Positions 8,051 through 20,279 of a stretch of DNA of 64,000 bases are shown here, piece by piece. Origin of the DNA: Streptomyces dengpaensis (lineage in GTDB: Bacteria > Actinomycetota > Actinomycetes > Streptomycetales > Streptomycetaceae); contig NZ_CP026652.1 in the NCBI RefSeq assembly GCF_002946835.1, forward strand, positions 3,844,001 through 3,908,000, written 5' to 3'. The notes under the pieces were generated by a model. The model was not told the DNA's origin. It did not search any database and saw nothing but the letters and a program-made list of their open reading frames with translations. The first letter of the stretch is position 1. Every line of letters begins with the position of its first letter. The translations under genes and the position numbers were made by a program.

Positions 8051-9466
8051 ATGCGGGGGATGTTTCAGCGCCGGGACCGGGACCGGCACCGGGGTGGCGC
8101 GGGCAGGGGCCCGGACGGCGCCGTCGGTACGGGCAGTGGCAGCGGCGGCGGTACGAGGGATGGCCTGGCCATCCGTACCGGCATCCGCTGGAAGCTCAGC
8201 GCGGCGATCGCCCTGGTCGGCGCCCTGGTCGCGGTTGCGCTGAGCCTGGTCGTGCACAACGCGGCACGTGTCTCGATGCTCGACAACTCGCGCGAGCTGG
8301 CGGACGAGCGCATCCAGCTCGCGCAGCGCATGTACGGGCCCGGCCGGCAGCCCCCCTTCGGCGCCAAGGTCGACGATCCGGCCATCCCCGCGGAGCTGCT
8401 GGCGAAGGTCGCGGAGGGCCGGCGGGCCACCTATGTCTCCGACAGCCCGAACGGGGCGCCGGACATCTGGGCCGCCGTCCCCCTCAGGGACGGCCGGGTG
8501 CTGTCCTGGCACGAGACGTTCACGGACCGCAACGCGGACGTCATGAAGGACCTCGACCAGGCCCTCATCATCGGCTCCATCACCGTCGTCTTCGGCGGCA
8601 GCGCGCTCGGCGTGCTCATCGGCGGCCAGCTGTCTCGCCGACTGCGCAAGGCCGCGTCCGCCGCGAATCAGGTCGCCAAGGGCGAGACCGAGGTACGCGT
8701 ACGGGACGCGATCGGCGGTGTCGTACGCGACGAGACCGACGACCTCGCGCGCGCCGTGGACGCGATGGCGGACGCCCTCCAGCAGCGCATCGAGGCCGAG
8801 CGCCGGGTGACGGCGGACATCGCGCACGAGCTGCGTACGCCGGTGACCGGGCTGCTGACGGCGGCGGAGCTGCTGCCGCCCGGCCGCCCCACGGAACTCG
8901 TCCGCGACCGCGCCCAGGCCATGCGTACGCTCGTCGAGGACGTCCTGGAGGTCGCCCGGCTGGACGGCGCGTCCGAGCGGGCCGAGCTGCAGGACATCTT
9001 GCTCGGCGAGTTCGTGTCGCGGCGCGTGGCCGCCAAGGACGCGGATGCCGACGTACGCGTGGTGCACGAGTCGGAGGTCACGACGGACCCGCGCCGTCTG
9101 GAGCGCGTCCTGTTCAACCTCCTCGCGAACGCCTCACGGCACGGGAAGCCGCCCATCGAGGTCACCGTCGAGGGCCGAGTCATCCGTGTCCGCGACCATG
9201 GGCCCGGCTTCCCCGAGGCCCTGCTCGCCGAGGGGCCGAGCCGCTTCCGCACGGGGAGCACCGACCGCGCGGGGCACGGCCACGGGCTGGGCCTCACCAT
9301 CGCGGCCGGCCAGGCCCGGGTGCTGGGCGCCCGCCTCACCTTCCGCAACGTCCGCCCCGCCGGCGCACCGGACGACGTACCCGCCGAGGGCGCGGTCGCG
9401 GTCCTGTGGCTCCCGGAACACGCACCGACGAACACGGGAAGCTTCCCGATGCTGCCGCAAGACTAG
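8051..9466 (+). CDS. cseC: Sensor histidine kinase CseC
   Basis: CseC senses cell-wall damage and phosphorylates CseB. Two membrane segments (about residues 49-69 and 171-193) flank an extracytoplasmic sensor of about 100 residues. Then come a HAMP linker, a dimerisation domain with the phospho-histidine H259 (TADIAHELRTP), and an ATPase domain with N-box (LFNLLANASRHG), DHGPGF and GHGLGLTIA motifs. The product is 471 residues. An internal ATG at 8060 is a possible alternative start. It ends the operon and is followed by an intrinsic-terminator-like hairpin. Confidence 0.96.
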   Translation: MRGMFQRRDRDRHRGGAGRGPDGAVGTGSGSGGGTRDGLAIRTGIRWKLSAAIALVGALVAVALSLVVHNAARVSMLDNSRELADERIQLAQRMYGPGRQPPFGAKVDDPAIPAELLAKVAEGRRATYVSDSPNGAPDIWAAVPLRDGRVLSWHETFTDRNADVMKDLDQALIIGSITVVFGGSALGVLIGGQLSRRLRKAASAANQVAKGETEVRVRDAIGGVVRDETDDLARAVDAMADALQQRIEAERRVTADIAHELRTPVTGLLTAAELLPPGRPTELVRDRAQAMRTLVEDVLEVARLDGASERAELQDILLGEFVSRRVAAKDADADVRVVHESEVTTDPRRLERVLFNLLANASRHGKPPIEVTVEGRVIRVRDHGPGFPEALLAEGPSRFRTGSTDRAGHGHGLGLTIAAGQARVLGARLTFRNVRPAGAPDDVPAEGAVAVLWLPEHAPTNTGSFPMLPQD

Positions 9467-9471
9467 ATCCT

Positions 9472-9496
9472 AGGGTCTGTCCTGCGGACAGACCCT
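9472..9496. terminator. Bidirectional terminator after cseC
   Basis: An 11-bp perfect stem (agggtctgtcc / ggacagaccct) closes a three-base loop between the convergent ends of cseC and the VOC gene. It belongs to the same hairpin family seen at 33333, 44766 and 60106. Confidence 0.8.
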
Positions 9497-9519
9497 CTAG
9501 GGCCTGTCCGGGGCCCGGC

Positions 9520-9966
9520 TCAGCAGGCCCAGTCCTTGTCCATGTCGAGTCCGCCCTCACGGGGCTGTGTGAAGGAGAACCAGTTCCCGGAGTCGTCGCG
9601 GAAGAGCGCCTCCGTGCCGTAGGGGCGCTCCTGCGGCTCCTGGAGGAACTCCACCCCGCGGTCCTTGAGCTTCTTGTAGTCGCCGTGGATGTCGTCGGTG
9701 GTCAGCACGCCCGCCCCGAGCGCCCCCTTGGCCACCAGCTTCTTGATCATCTCGGCGGACTCGGGGTCCATGGCAGGCTGGCCGGGCACCATCAGCGTGA
9801 GCTCGACATCGGGCTGGTCCGGGGAACCGACGGTGAGCCAGCGCATTCCGCCCTCGCCCATCGTCATGTCCGTACGGACCTCCAGGCCCAGCTTCTCGGT
9901 GTAGAACTCCTTGGCCCGGTCCTGGTCGAGTACCCAGACGGTCGATATCTTGAGTCCCTTGATCAC
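9520..9966 (-). CDS. VOC-superfamily (glyoxalase/bleomycin-resistance fold) protein
   Basis: This 148-residue protein has the paired beta-alpha-beta-beta-beta modules of the vicinal-oxygen-chelate fold: ISTVWVLDQDRAKEFYTEKL at the front and GAGVLTTDDIHGDYKKL, then FRDDSGNWFSFTQP near the end. VOC proteins include glyoxalases, dioxygenases and antibiotic-binding proteins; the substrate cannot be read from sequence. The GTG start at 9964-9966 follows an AGGAG site. An AraC-type regulator lies 61 bases upstream in the same direction, a common pairing in Streptomyces, so the two are likely co-transcribed. Confidence 0.85.
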   Translation of the reverse strand: MIKGLKISTVWVLDQDRAKEFYTEKLGLEVRTDMTMGEGGMRWLTVGSPDQPDVELTLMVPGQPAMDPESAEMIKKLVAKGALGAGVLTTDDIHGDYKKLKDRGVEFLQEPQERPYGTEALFRDDSGNWFSFTQPREGGLDMDKDWAC

Positions 9967-10027
9967 GGCGTGCTCCTGTGCGGGGTGTCGGTACTGGCTT
10001 GCCCTGCCACCGTAGGCAGCGGCAGGA

Positions 10028-10459
10028 TCAGCCCGCTTCTCCAGAATTGCGCTCTGCGCGGCCCGGGCCACTGCGGAACCCGCCCGCCCACAGCATCGCG
10101 TAGCACCCCGGTATGAGGGCGGCCCCGCGACCCACGTGCTTCGACCGGTACTCGCTGGGCGTCAGCCCGGTCCAGGCCTTGAACCGGGTCGAGAAGGTGC
10201 CCAGGCTGCTGAAGCCGACCAGGTGGCAGATCTCGGTCACCGACAGGTCGGCGGTACGCAGCAGGTCCTCCGCCCGCTCTATTCGGCGGTGCGTCAGATA
10301 CTGGCCGGGCGTCTCGCCGTATGCCTCCTTGAAGGCGCGTACGAAGTGGTAGCGCGAGTAGCCGGCGTGCGCGGCCACCGCGTCCAGGTCGAGCCCCGGG
10401 TCGGCCCAGTCGCGGTCCATGGCGTCCTTGGCCAGGCGCAACTGGCGCATTTTGTCCAT
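10028..10459 (-). CDS. AraC-family transcriptional regulator, DNA-binding domain only
   Basis: The 143-residue product is essentially two helix-turn-helix units of the AraC type: LDAVAAHAGYSRYHFVRAFK and VTEICHLVGFSSLGTFSTRF, ending in the family signature TGLTPSEYR. There is no separate ligand-binding domain. The ATG at 10457-10459 (MDKMRQLRLAKDAMDRDW) is chosen; an upstream ATG at 10534 would add an Arg/Ala-rich head. It precedes the VOC gene and may control it. Confidence 0.88.
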   Translation of the reverse strand: MDKMRQLRLAKDAMDRDWADPGLDLDAVAAHAGYSRYHFVRAFKEAYGETPGQYLTHRRIERAEDLLRTADLSVTEICHLVGFSSLGTFSTRFKAWTGLTPSEYRSKHVGRGAALIPGCYAMLWAGGFRSGPGRAERNSGEAG

Positions 10460-10596
10460 GGGCCCGATGGTGGCACACGGCACTGACAACGCCGCCCGTA
10501 CCGCTCGGCGCATGGCGAAGCCCCCGGGGCGCACACCACCAGGGGGCTTCGTCTGACTGCCGTCTCGGCCTCAGGCGGCTCACTGCCCGCTAGAAC

Positions 10597-12344
<1,748 letters not shown>

Positions 12345-12376
12345 TCGTCAGCGCAAGGGGTACGAGGAGTACGAGG

Positions 12377-12964
12377 ATGGGCGGCACCATGGACGGCACC
12401 AAGCGTCAGCGCCGCGGGGACACCCGCCAGCGCATCCAGGACGTGGCCCTCGAACTCTTCTCCGAGCGGGGCTACGAGAAGACCTCACTGCGCGAGATCG
12501 CCGAGCACGTCGACGTCACGAAGGCGGCGCTCTACTACCACTTCAAGACCAAGGAAGAGATCCTCATCAGCCTCTTCGAGGACCTGACGAGGCCGCTCGA
12601 CGAGCTGATCGAGTGGGGCAGGCAGCAGCAGCACACCCTTGAGACCAAGCAGGAGGTGCTGCGTCGCTACAGCGAGGCCCTCACCGGCGCGGCCCCGCTC
12701 TTCCGCTTCATGCAGGAGAACCAGGCGACGGTACGAGAGCTGAGCGTCGGCGAGACCTTCAAGGACCGCATGATGAGCATGCTCGAGATCATCAAGGAGC
12801 CCGAGGCGCCACTGACCGACCAGGTCCGCTGCATCAGCGCGCTCTTCACGATGCACGCCGGGATGTTCGTCCTCAAGGACGTCGAAGGCGACCCCGAGGA
12901 CAAGCGCAAGGCGGTCCTGGAGGTCGCGATCGACTTGGTGACACAAGCGCACGGCGGCGCGTGA
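12377..12964 (+). CDS. TetR-family transcriptional regulator
   Basis: The 195-residue protein starts with a TetR-type helix-turn-helix (TRQRIQDVALELFSERGYEK, TSLREIAEHVDVTKAALYYH, FKTKEEILISLFE), followed by a helical ligand-binding domain. The ATG at 12377 has an aggag site 9 bases upstream; 12389 is an internal alternative. The divergent MFS exporter and intervening palindromes indicate a local repressor that responds to an exporter substrate. The ligand is unknown. Confidence 0.92.
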   Translation: MGGTMDGTKRQRRGDTRQRIQDVALELFSERGYEKTSLREIAEHVDVTKAALYYHFKTKEEILISLFEDLTRPLDELIEWGRQQQHTLETKQEVLRRYSEALTGAAPLFRFMQENQATVRELSVGETFKDRMMSMLEIIKEPEAPLTDQVRCISALFTMHAGMFVLKDVEGDPEDKRKAVLEVAIDLVTQAHGGA

Positions 12965-12976
12965 TCACCTCACTGC

Positions 12977-13582
12977 TCAGACGGTGACGCCCTTGGAGCG
13001 CAGGAAGGCGACGGGGTCGATGGCCGACCCGTAGTTGGGGGTCGTACGGATCTCGAAGTGCAGGTGCGGACCGCTGGAGTTGCCGGTGTTGCCGGACAGC
13101 GCGATCTGCTGGCCGGTGGCGACGACCTGGCCGATCTGCACGTCGACCCGCGACAGGTGGGCGTACTGCGAGTAGGTCCCGCTGCCGTGCTTGATGACGA
13201 CGGCGTTGCCGTACGCGGGACCGTCACCGGCGCCGTTGCCGCCGGCCTTGACGACGGTGCCGCCGTGCGCGGCGACGACCTGGGTGCCCGTCGGCACGGC
13301 GAAGTCCTGGCCGCTGTGCTTGTGCGCCCACATGCCGCCGGCCTGGGCGAAGCTGGCGGACAGCACGTAGTGCTTCACCGGGTCGACCCAGGAGGCGGCC
13401 GACTTGGCGGCGGCCTGCGTGTGGACGGTGTTCGCGGTGACGGTTCCGGTGGCCATGGTGTCGGCTGCGGTCGCGACTCCGGCGCCCAGCACGGTCGAGA
13501 TGCTCAGTCCGGCGGCGAGGAAGGCCACCCGATTGCGGATACGGGACGTACGGGAGGGACGGGACGTGACGCGCTGCGACAT
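12977..13582 (-). CDS. Secreted M23-family (LytM) peptidase
   Basis: This is a 201-residue exported cell-wall hydrolase. The head (MSQRVTSRPSRTSRIRNR) and hydrophobic VAFLAAGLSISTVLGAGVATA form a signal peptide with an ATAA-type cleavage site. The catalytic domain shows both zinc motifs: HKHSGQDF (H-x(3)-D) and GPHLHFE (HxH). M23 enzymes cut peptidoglycan crossbridges. The start at 13582 follows a GAGAGG site. It ends 12 bases from the convergent TetR gene. Confidence 0.94.
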   Translation of the reverse strand: MSQRVTSRPSRTSRIRNRVAFLAAGLSISTVLGAGVATAADTMATGTVTANTVHTQAAAKSAASWVDPVKHYVLSASFAQAGGMWAHKHSGQDFAVPTGTQVVAAHGGTVVKAGGNGAGDGPAYGNAVVIKHGSGTYSQYAHLSRVDVQIGQVVATGQQIALSGNTGNSSGPHLHFEIRTTPNYGSAIDPVAFLRSKGVTV

Positions 13583-14039
13583 AGGGACCTCTCGGGGGCG
13601 AAGACAAAGGCTCGAGAAACCACCCGGAGCACAGCCGGCCACCGGGTGGGCTATCCCTTGGTAACCCACACCCCAGCAAACGCCCAAAACGCTGATCTAC
13701 GGCGTCTGGTAGTAGTTCGCCTGAAAAATCAACGAACCTTGACAACCCGGACACCCCGACAGGGGATCTTGCGATTCCTCCCCCGAATCCTGGTTTAACC
13801 CCACTTGAGAGGGTTACGTCCCACAGAAAATCCCCACCTCCGGGACTCCCACCCCCGACGCGCGAGCACTCTCTCACACCCTGGGCCAAAAGTCCTTTTT
13901 GCCCACTTATCCCTTTCCACTATTCTGCCTAGTAGCGGACAAAACGCCTGTGCGGCATATCACTGAAAGGCAAGATCCAGGCCCCCGGGAATGTGACGGG
14001 GCCTACACTCGATTCATGCCTGATCCGGGCCGATCGACA
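13583..14039 (-). promoter_or_regulatory. Leader and promoter region of the M23 peptidase; no gene seen
   Basis: The stretch is less GC-rich than its surroundings and codes for nothing convincing. Reading leftward, a hairpin with an 8-bp stem (ccacccgg / ccgggtgg, 13620-13649) lies about 40 bases before the peptidase start. M23 and resuscitation genes in actinobacteria often carry c-di-AMP (ydaO) riboswitches; I looked for the conserved ydaO core here and did not find it. A regulated leader remains possible. Confidence 0.35.
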
Positions 14040-14199
14040 TCCGCCCCGACTCCGTGGCGCTGAACATTCACTGACGCTCCGTGACGATCACTACCTCCGC
14101 GAAAGCGACTCCCCCCACGTCACCCTCACCACAACCCCCACCACGCTTGCCGCCCTCATACGAACGCTCGCCACCCACCCACCCGTTCGGATGACATGA
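14040..14199 (+). pseudogene. DUF397-like C-terminal remnant
   Basis: The frame ending at 14199 reads DDHYLRESDSPHVTLTTTP then TTLAALIRTLATHP, which resembles the VRESD....TTTPA.L.AL...K end of DUF397 proteins, common partners of XRE regulators in Streptomyces. The upstream half of the family (WRKSS...NCVE) is absent and there is no clear start. It is best read as a degraded copy; chance resemblance cannot be excluded. Confidence 0.4.
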
Positions 14200-14246
14200 C
14201 ACAGTTCACCTCCGCGTAAAGATCACCGTGCGCAAGCCTCGAGCCC

Positions 14247-14823
14247 ATGCACAACAACACCGAGGCCGAAGCCACCGTCCCCGCCCAGCTCGGCGCCTTG
14301 CCCTCCTGGTACGGCGACCTCCTGAGCCAGGTCAAGGAAACAGTCGCCGGCGCACGCGTCCGCGTTCAGCGAGCCGTCAACACCGAACTGGTCCAGATGT
14401 ACTGGCAGGCCGGCAAGCTCAACCTGGCCCGCCAGGAGCAGGAGGGCTGGGGCACCAGGTCGTGGCCCGGCTCGCCGCGGACCTGAAGGCGGCCTTCCCC
14501 AACCAGCGCGGCTTCTCCCGAAGCAATCTGATGTACATGCACAAGATGGCCCGCACCTGGCCGGAGCCAGTTGTCCAACAGCCTGTTGGACAACTGCCGT
14601 GGGGCCACGTCACTGTCCTTAACGGGACGACTCGACAATCGGCTTCCTCGTCGGAGCCCGCCACAACAAGGCCAGGGTTCAGCTGGCGCTCGACGCGAGC
14701 AACCATCCACTGGCCGTGACCAGTTATTCGACGCTCTCTCCGGCGGACCCCGAACTCGTTCCTACGGAAGAGGACTTGTCCCGCGTCGTGCAGGCGGCCA
14801 TTGACGGCATCGGCCCCGCCTGA
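14247..14823 (+). pseudogene. YhcG/DUF1016-type nuclease, frameshifted and internally deleted
   Basis: The N-terminal domain of the YhcG (PDDEXK nuclease, DUF1016) family is recognisable from ATG 14247 (LPSWYGDLLSQVKETVAGAR, NTELVQMYWQAGKLNL). A one-base loss near 14457 shifts the frame, after which homology resumes as VVARLAADLKAAFPNQRGFS, RSNLMYMHKMA and PVGQLPWGHVTVL. The sequence then jumps at about 14625-14640 into what looks like the very C-terminus of the same family (NKARVQLALDASNHPLAVTS, ending at 14823). About 180 residues, including the catalytic nuclease core, are missing. The gene cannot make a working nuclease. Confidence 0.8.
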
Positions 14824-14902
14824 CCACCCCGCGCGTCGTGGGGAACACGGCGTCGCGGGAGCCGCTGGACCAATGGAAGCGGCCCTTCAAGGGCAGCAAA
14901 AA

Positions 14903-14940
14903 AGGGGCTGCCCCGGGACCGAAGTCCCGGGGCAGCCCCT
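14903..14940 (-). terminator. Intrinsic terminator of clpC
   Basis: A 17-bp stem (aggggctgccccgggac and its complement) with a four-base loop is followed on the minus strand by a run of six T residues, the canonical Rho-independent form. It lies 22 bases after the clpC stop. Confidence 0.95.
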
Positions 14941-14961
14941 CTTGTTCGGCGAACCCGGAGG

Positions 14962-17487
<2,526 letters not shown>

Positions 17488-17721
17488 CGTTAATCGCTCC
17501 TCAGAGCGGTCAGGCGGTGAAGGGACGCTCCCCTCACTGTCCTTCCGCAGCTTAGTCCCGCAAGCGGGGACCGCTCATTCCAACTGCCGACACCGTCCGG
17601 ATCACCTCCGCTCGCGCGAAGACAGAGTCCCTGCCTCCTGAGACCGAACGCCGACATCTGCTCCAACCCGATGGTGCGAGACGATGTTCCCGCAGGCCAG
17701 GCAGTTACCCTCACCATCTGT

Positions 17722-17735
17722 ACGCCGATGGCGAA
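17722..17735 (-). promoter_or_regulatory. Candidate ClgR box upstream of clpC
   Basis: On the minus strand the site reads GTTCGCCATCGGCG, matching the remembered Streptomyces ClgR consensus GTTCGCY-N5-GCG. It is about 235 bases upstream of the clpC start. ClgR activates clp genes in Streptomyces (family knowledge). The rest of the 461-base gap 17488-17948 shows no gene. Confidence 0.6.
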
Positions 17736-17948
17736 CGCGAGATGCCCGAACCATGCGTGTCGCCCCTCCCACTAGGGATGTCTTACCCGTACGCACTGAC
17801 ACTCCATGCAGCGCGCACCGGTTCCCTCCGCTACGGGCGAACATCCTTGCGCCACCGCACACCCCTGGACGCCCCCTTTTCCGGCACTCTCCGCATGCAC
17901 CGGAACACCCAGCGTAACTCCATAGCTCTTCTGGCTGTTGCTCCTGTC

Positions 17949-18590
17949 ATGGTTCCCACCGTCCCTCTCCCTCGGCGGCCGTTCAACCGGAACGATCCGA
18001 TGCGGCCGTGGTACGAGAACGAATTGGGCTGGGCGACAGTGCCCGGAGCGCCGCTACGGCTGGTCACAGGCCTGCGTTTCGACGTTCTGGATGTGCCGGC
18101 CGAGGCGGGGCGCGCGGCGCTGCGGCATCTGGGGCCCACGTCGCCGGTGGCCCTGCTCGGCGACCGGATGCGGCTGCTCGTGGCCGCGGGAAGCGCGGAG
18201 GAGCTGCCGGGGCTGCTCGACTGGCTGGAGTGGGGTGCTCTCGCGCTGGACCTCACGGCCATCGGCGCGGGCGGGAGCATCGAGGCTCCTCTGCCACCTG
18301 GAGTGGACTCAACGGCGGCCGGGCACCCACGGGCTGCAGCCGATGGGCTCGCGGTCGGCCCGCCAGGGGCCGCCGTCTGGCTGCGGCCCCCGGAGCCCGG
18401 CCGCGAGGTCGAGCTGACGCTGCCGACGCTGTCGGCGCTGAGCGGCGGAGCGGTCGGAGGGGGCGGTGGGGGCGCCCCCGATCTCGTACGACTCGTGGAG
18501 ACGATGGCAACGCAGTGCCATCGCGTAAGGCTGCGGCGCGCGTGCGCTCAGCCGTTGGCCTTCTCGGCTCAGCCGTTGGCCTTCTCGTAA
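17949..18590 (+). CDS. Conserved actinobacterial protein of unknown function, convergent with lsr2
   Basis: The 213-residue product contains MRPWYENELGWATVPGAPLR, a Gly-rich midsection (VGGGGGGAPDLVRL) and ATQCHRVRLRRACAQ near the end. The WYENELGW start and WLRPPEP segment are distantly reminiscent of primase-polymerase N-domains, but this is a weak impression. The start is either 17949 or the internal ATG at 18000; neither has a strong ribosome site. The final residues AQPLAFSAQPLAFS come from a 21-bp tandem duplication that overlaps the 3' end of lsr2, so the two coding regions overlap tail to tail by 22 bases. Streptomyces usually keep this gene beside lsr2 (recollection). Confidence 0.6.
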   Translation: MVPTVPLPRRPFNRNDPMRPWYENELGWATVPGAPLRLVTGLRFDVLDVPAEAGRAALRHLGPTSPVALLGDRMRLLVAAGSAEELPGLLDWLEWGALALDLTAIGAGGSIEAPLPPGVDSTAAGHPRAAADGLAVGPPGAAVWLRPPEPGREVELTLPTLSALSGGAVGGGGGGAPDLVRLVETMATQCHRVRLRRACAQPLAFSAQPLAFS

Positions 18591-18904
18591 GCCTCGCGAA
18601 TGGACGCGGGAACTCGGCCACGGTCGTTGACCTCGTAGCCGTTCTCCTTCGCCCATGCGCGGATCTGCGCGGTGTCCTGGCTGCCACCGGAAGCGACGCG
18701 GGCCTTTCCGCGTGCTCCCGAAGCGCGGCCTCCGGTACGACGACCACCCTTCACGTACGGGTCGAGAAGGCCACGGAGATTGTCCGCGTTGGAGGTCGTG
18801 AGATCGATTTCGTACGTCTTGCCGTCCAGCGCGAACGTCACGGTCTCGTCCGCCTCGCCACCGTCGAGGTCGTCGACAAGAAGGACCTGAACCTTCTGTG
18901 CCAC
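18569..18904 (-). CDS. lsr2: Nucleoid-associated protein Lsr2
   Basis: Lsr2 coats AT-rich DNA and silences foreign and specialised-metabolite genes. The 111-residue protein has the N-terminal dimerisation domain (VQVLLVDDLDGGEADETVTF) and the C-terminal DNA-binding domain with the RGR AT-hook-like loop (NDRGRVPASIREAYEKANG). GTG at 18902-18904 is chosen because AAAGGAAA lies six bases before it; an ATG at 18919 would add five residues not typical of the family. A palindrome (tgcagtactgca, 18976-18987) lies about 75 bases upstream. Confidence 0.97.
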   Translation of the reverse strand: MAQKVQVLLVDDLDGGEADETVTFALDGKTYEIDLTTSNADNLRGLLDPYVKGGRRTGGRASGARGKARVASGGSQDTAQIRAWAKENGYEVNDRGRVPASIREAYEKANG

Positions 18905-19128
18905 CGGATTTCCTTTCATCGATAACTTCAGGGCGGGGGTCTGCGGCGTCCGCCGTTTCGCCGTCCCCTGTTATATGCAGTACTGCAGTACGTCGGAAAG
19001 CAAACCGCTTTTGCTGGAAAAACACAAACCCCTGGCGGAGACTCACACGGCACTGGCAGACCGGAAACGTGCGCGTTTCGGACATAGGGAACCTGGGCAA
19101 GCCAGTCCGCCGGAATAGTTGCTGACGA

Positions 19129-19668
19129 TCACAGATGCAGAAGCATGCGGCTGTTGCCCAAGGTGTTCGGTTTCACTCGTTCGAGACCGAGGAACTCCGC
19201 GACGCCCTCGTCATAGGAACGCAGGAGCTCCGCGTAGACATCCGTGTCCACGGGCGTCTCGCCGATCTCCACGAAGCCGTGCTTCGCGAAGAAGTCGACT
19301 TCGAAGGTCAGACAGAAAACGCGCCGAACGCCGAGCCAGCGGGCGGTCTCCAGCAACTTCTCCAGCAACTGATGACCGACGCCCAGCCCCCGGAGTGCGG
19401 GGTTCACGGCAAGAGTGCGGACTTCCGCGAGGTCTTCCCACATCACGTGCAGTGCGCCACAGCCGACCACCTCAGTACTTGAGCCGGCGCCCCGTTCCGC
19501 GACCCAGAACTCCTGGATGTCCTCGTAAAGCGTCACCGTCGCTTTGTCGAGCAGGATGCGGCGCCGGACGTTCGCGTCAAGGAGGCGGCGTACGGCGGCG
19601 ACATCGCTGGTCCTGGCCCGCCGGACGGTGATGGCTTTTGCGGCGGCTTCGGGATGCTCTGCTGGCAT
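19129..19668 (-). CDS. GNAT amino-acid N-acetyltransferase (ArgA-like, putative N-acetylglutamate synthase)
   Basis: The 179-residue protein has the GNAT fold with the acetyl-CoA-binding motif A as VRTLAVNPALRGLGVGHQLL (Q/R-x-x-G-x-G/A type) and the ArgA-like pattern FCLTFEVDFFAKHGFVEI. Short proteins of this type act as N-acetylglutamate synthases at the start of arginine synthesis in actinobacteria (family knowledge), though the annotation is not proven here. It is 9 bases downstream of the BlaI-type gene and may be co-transcribed. Confidence 0.82.
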   Translation of the reverse strand: MPAEHPEAAAKAITVRRARTSDVAAVRRLLDANVRRRILLDKATVTLYEDIQEFWVAERGAGSSTEVVGCGALHVMWEDLAEVRTLAVNPALRGLGVGHQLLEKLLETARWLGVRRVFCLTFEVDFFAKHGFVEIGETPVDTDVYAELLRSYDEGVAEFLGLERVKPNTLGNSRMLLHL

Positions 19669-19677
19669 GGGCGGACG

Positions 19678-20133
19678 CTATCGCCCGTCGTCGCCCTCGA
19701 CGGCGTCGGGGTTCTCGTCCGCGGGGTTCTCGTCCGCGGGCTTCGCGGGCGGCTTCTCCGCCGCGCGGGTTTCCGGTCCTTGGACGATGCGCATGGCATC
19801 GCGCAGGGCTTCGCGCTGTTCCTGGGACATCATGCCGAAGAAGGCGACGAGAGCGGCGGCGGGGTTGTCGCTCTGCGACCAGGCGTCGTTCATCAGTGCG
19901 GCCGCGTAGGCGGCACGCGTGGAGACCGCCTCATATCGATAGGCCCGGCCTTCCGCCTCCCGGCGCACCCAGCCCTTCTGATGGAGATTGTCCAAAACGG
20001 TCATCACCGTGGTGTACGCGATGGACCGTTCCTGTTGAAGATCTTGCAGGACTTCTCGAACGGTCACCGGGCGGTTCCAGTTCCACACCCGCGTCATGAC
20101 CGCGTCTTCGAGATCTCCCAATGGGCGAGGCAC
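19678..20133 (-). CDS. BlaI/MecI/CopY-family transcriptional repressor
   Basis: The 151-residue protein has the BlaI winged-helix domain (LGDLEDAVMTRVWNWNRPV, then RSIAYTTVMTVLDNLHQKGW) and a helical dimerisation segment. A Pro/Ala/Asp-rich tail follows that is not part of the fold. BlaI proteins are inactivated by a partner membrane protease (BlaR), but no such gene is adjacent, so this looks like an orphan. GTG at 20131-20133 overlaps nothing and has only a weak ribosome site. A 6-bp inverted repeat lies immediately before it. Confidence 0.9.
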   Translation of the reverse strand: MPRPLGDLEDAVMTRVWNWNRPVTVREVLQDLQQERSIAYTTVMTVLDNLHQKGWVRREAEGRAYRYEAVSTRAAYAAALMNDAWSQSDNPAAALVAFFGMMSQEQREALRDAMRIVQGPETRAAEKPPAKPADENPADENPDAVEGDDGR

Positions 20134-20135
20134 AA

Positions 20136-20154
20136 CTCAGAACAATAGTCTGAG
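20136..20154. promoter_or_regulatory. Inverted repeat, candidate autoregulatory site of the BlaI-type gene
   Basis: The sequence ctcagaacaatagtctgag has perfect 6-base arms around seven bases. It lies three bases before the GTG start, where a repressor would block translation or transcription. It does not match known BlaI boxes exactly, so binding is inference. Confidence 0.5.
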
Positions 20155-20170
20155 AACGGCAACAAAAAGG

Positions 20171-20203
20171 GCGTACGACTCGAAAAACGTATGAGTCGTA
20201 CGC
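20171..20203. terminator. Hairpin terminator between small membrane gene and BlaI gene
   Basis: An 11-bp perfect stem (gcgtacgactc / gagtcgtacgc) closes an 11-base loop rich in A. Reading leftward it follows the 20280 gene and lies upstream of the BlaI gene, so it probably ends the small-gene transcript. Confidence 0.75.
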
Positions 20204-20279
20204 CGTCGCGCGTCGATGAGGGGCTGCCGTACGCCGATGAGGGCGCGGCAGGGCTCTCTGGAGCCCGTGTGGGCGGGGC

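Noticed and set aside
13583..13900. Possible ydaO-type c-di-AMP riboswitch before the M23 peptidase
   Set aside because: The conserved ydaO core could not be identified; only one short hairpin is clear.
14569..14595. A 27-base perfect palindrome (12-base arms) resembling an operator or transposon end
   Set aside because: It lies inside the YhcG reading frame and encodes the ordinary family sequence VVQQPVGQLP, so it is explained by coding sequence.
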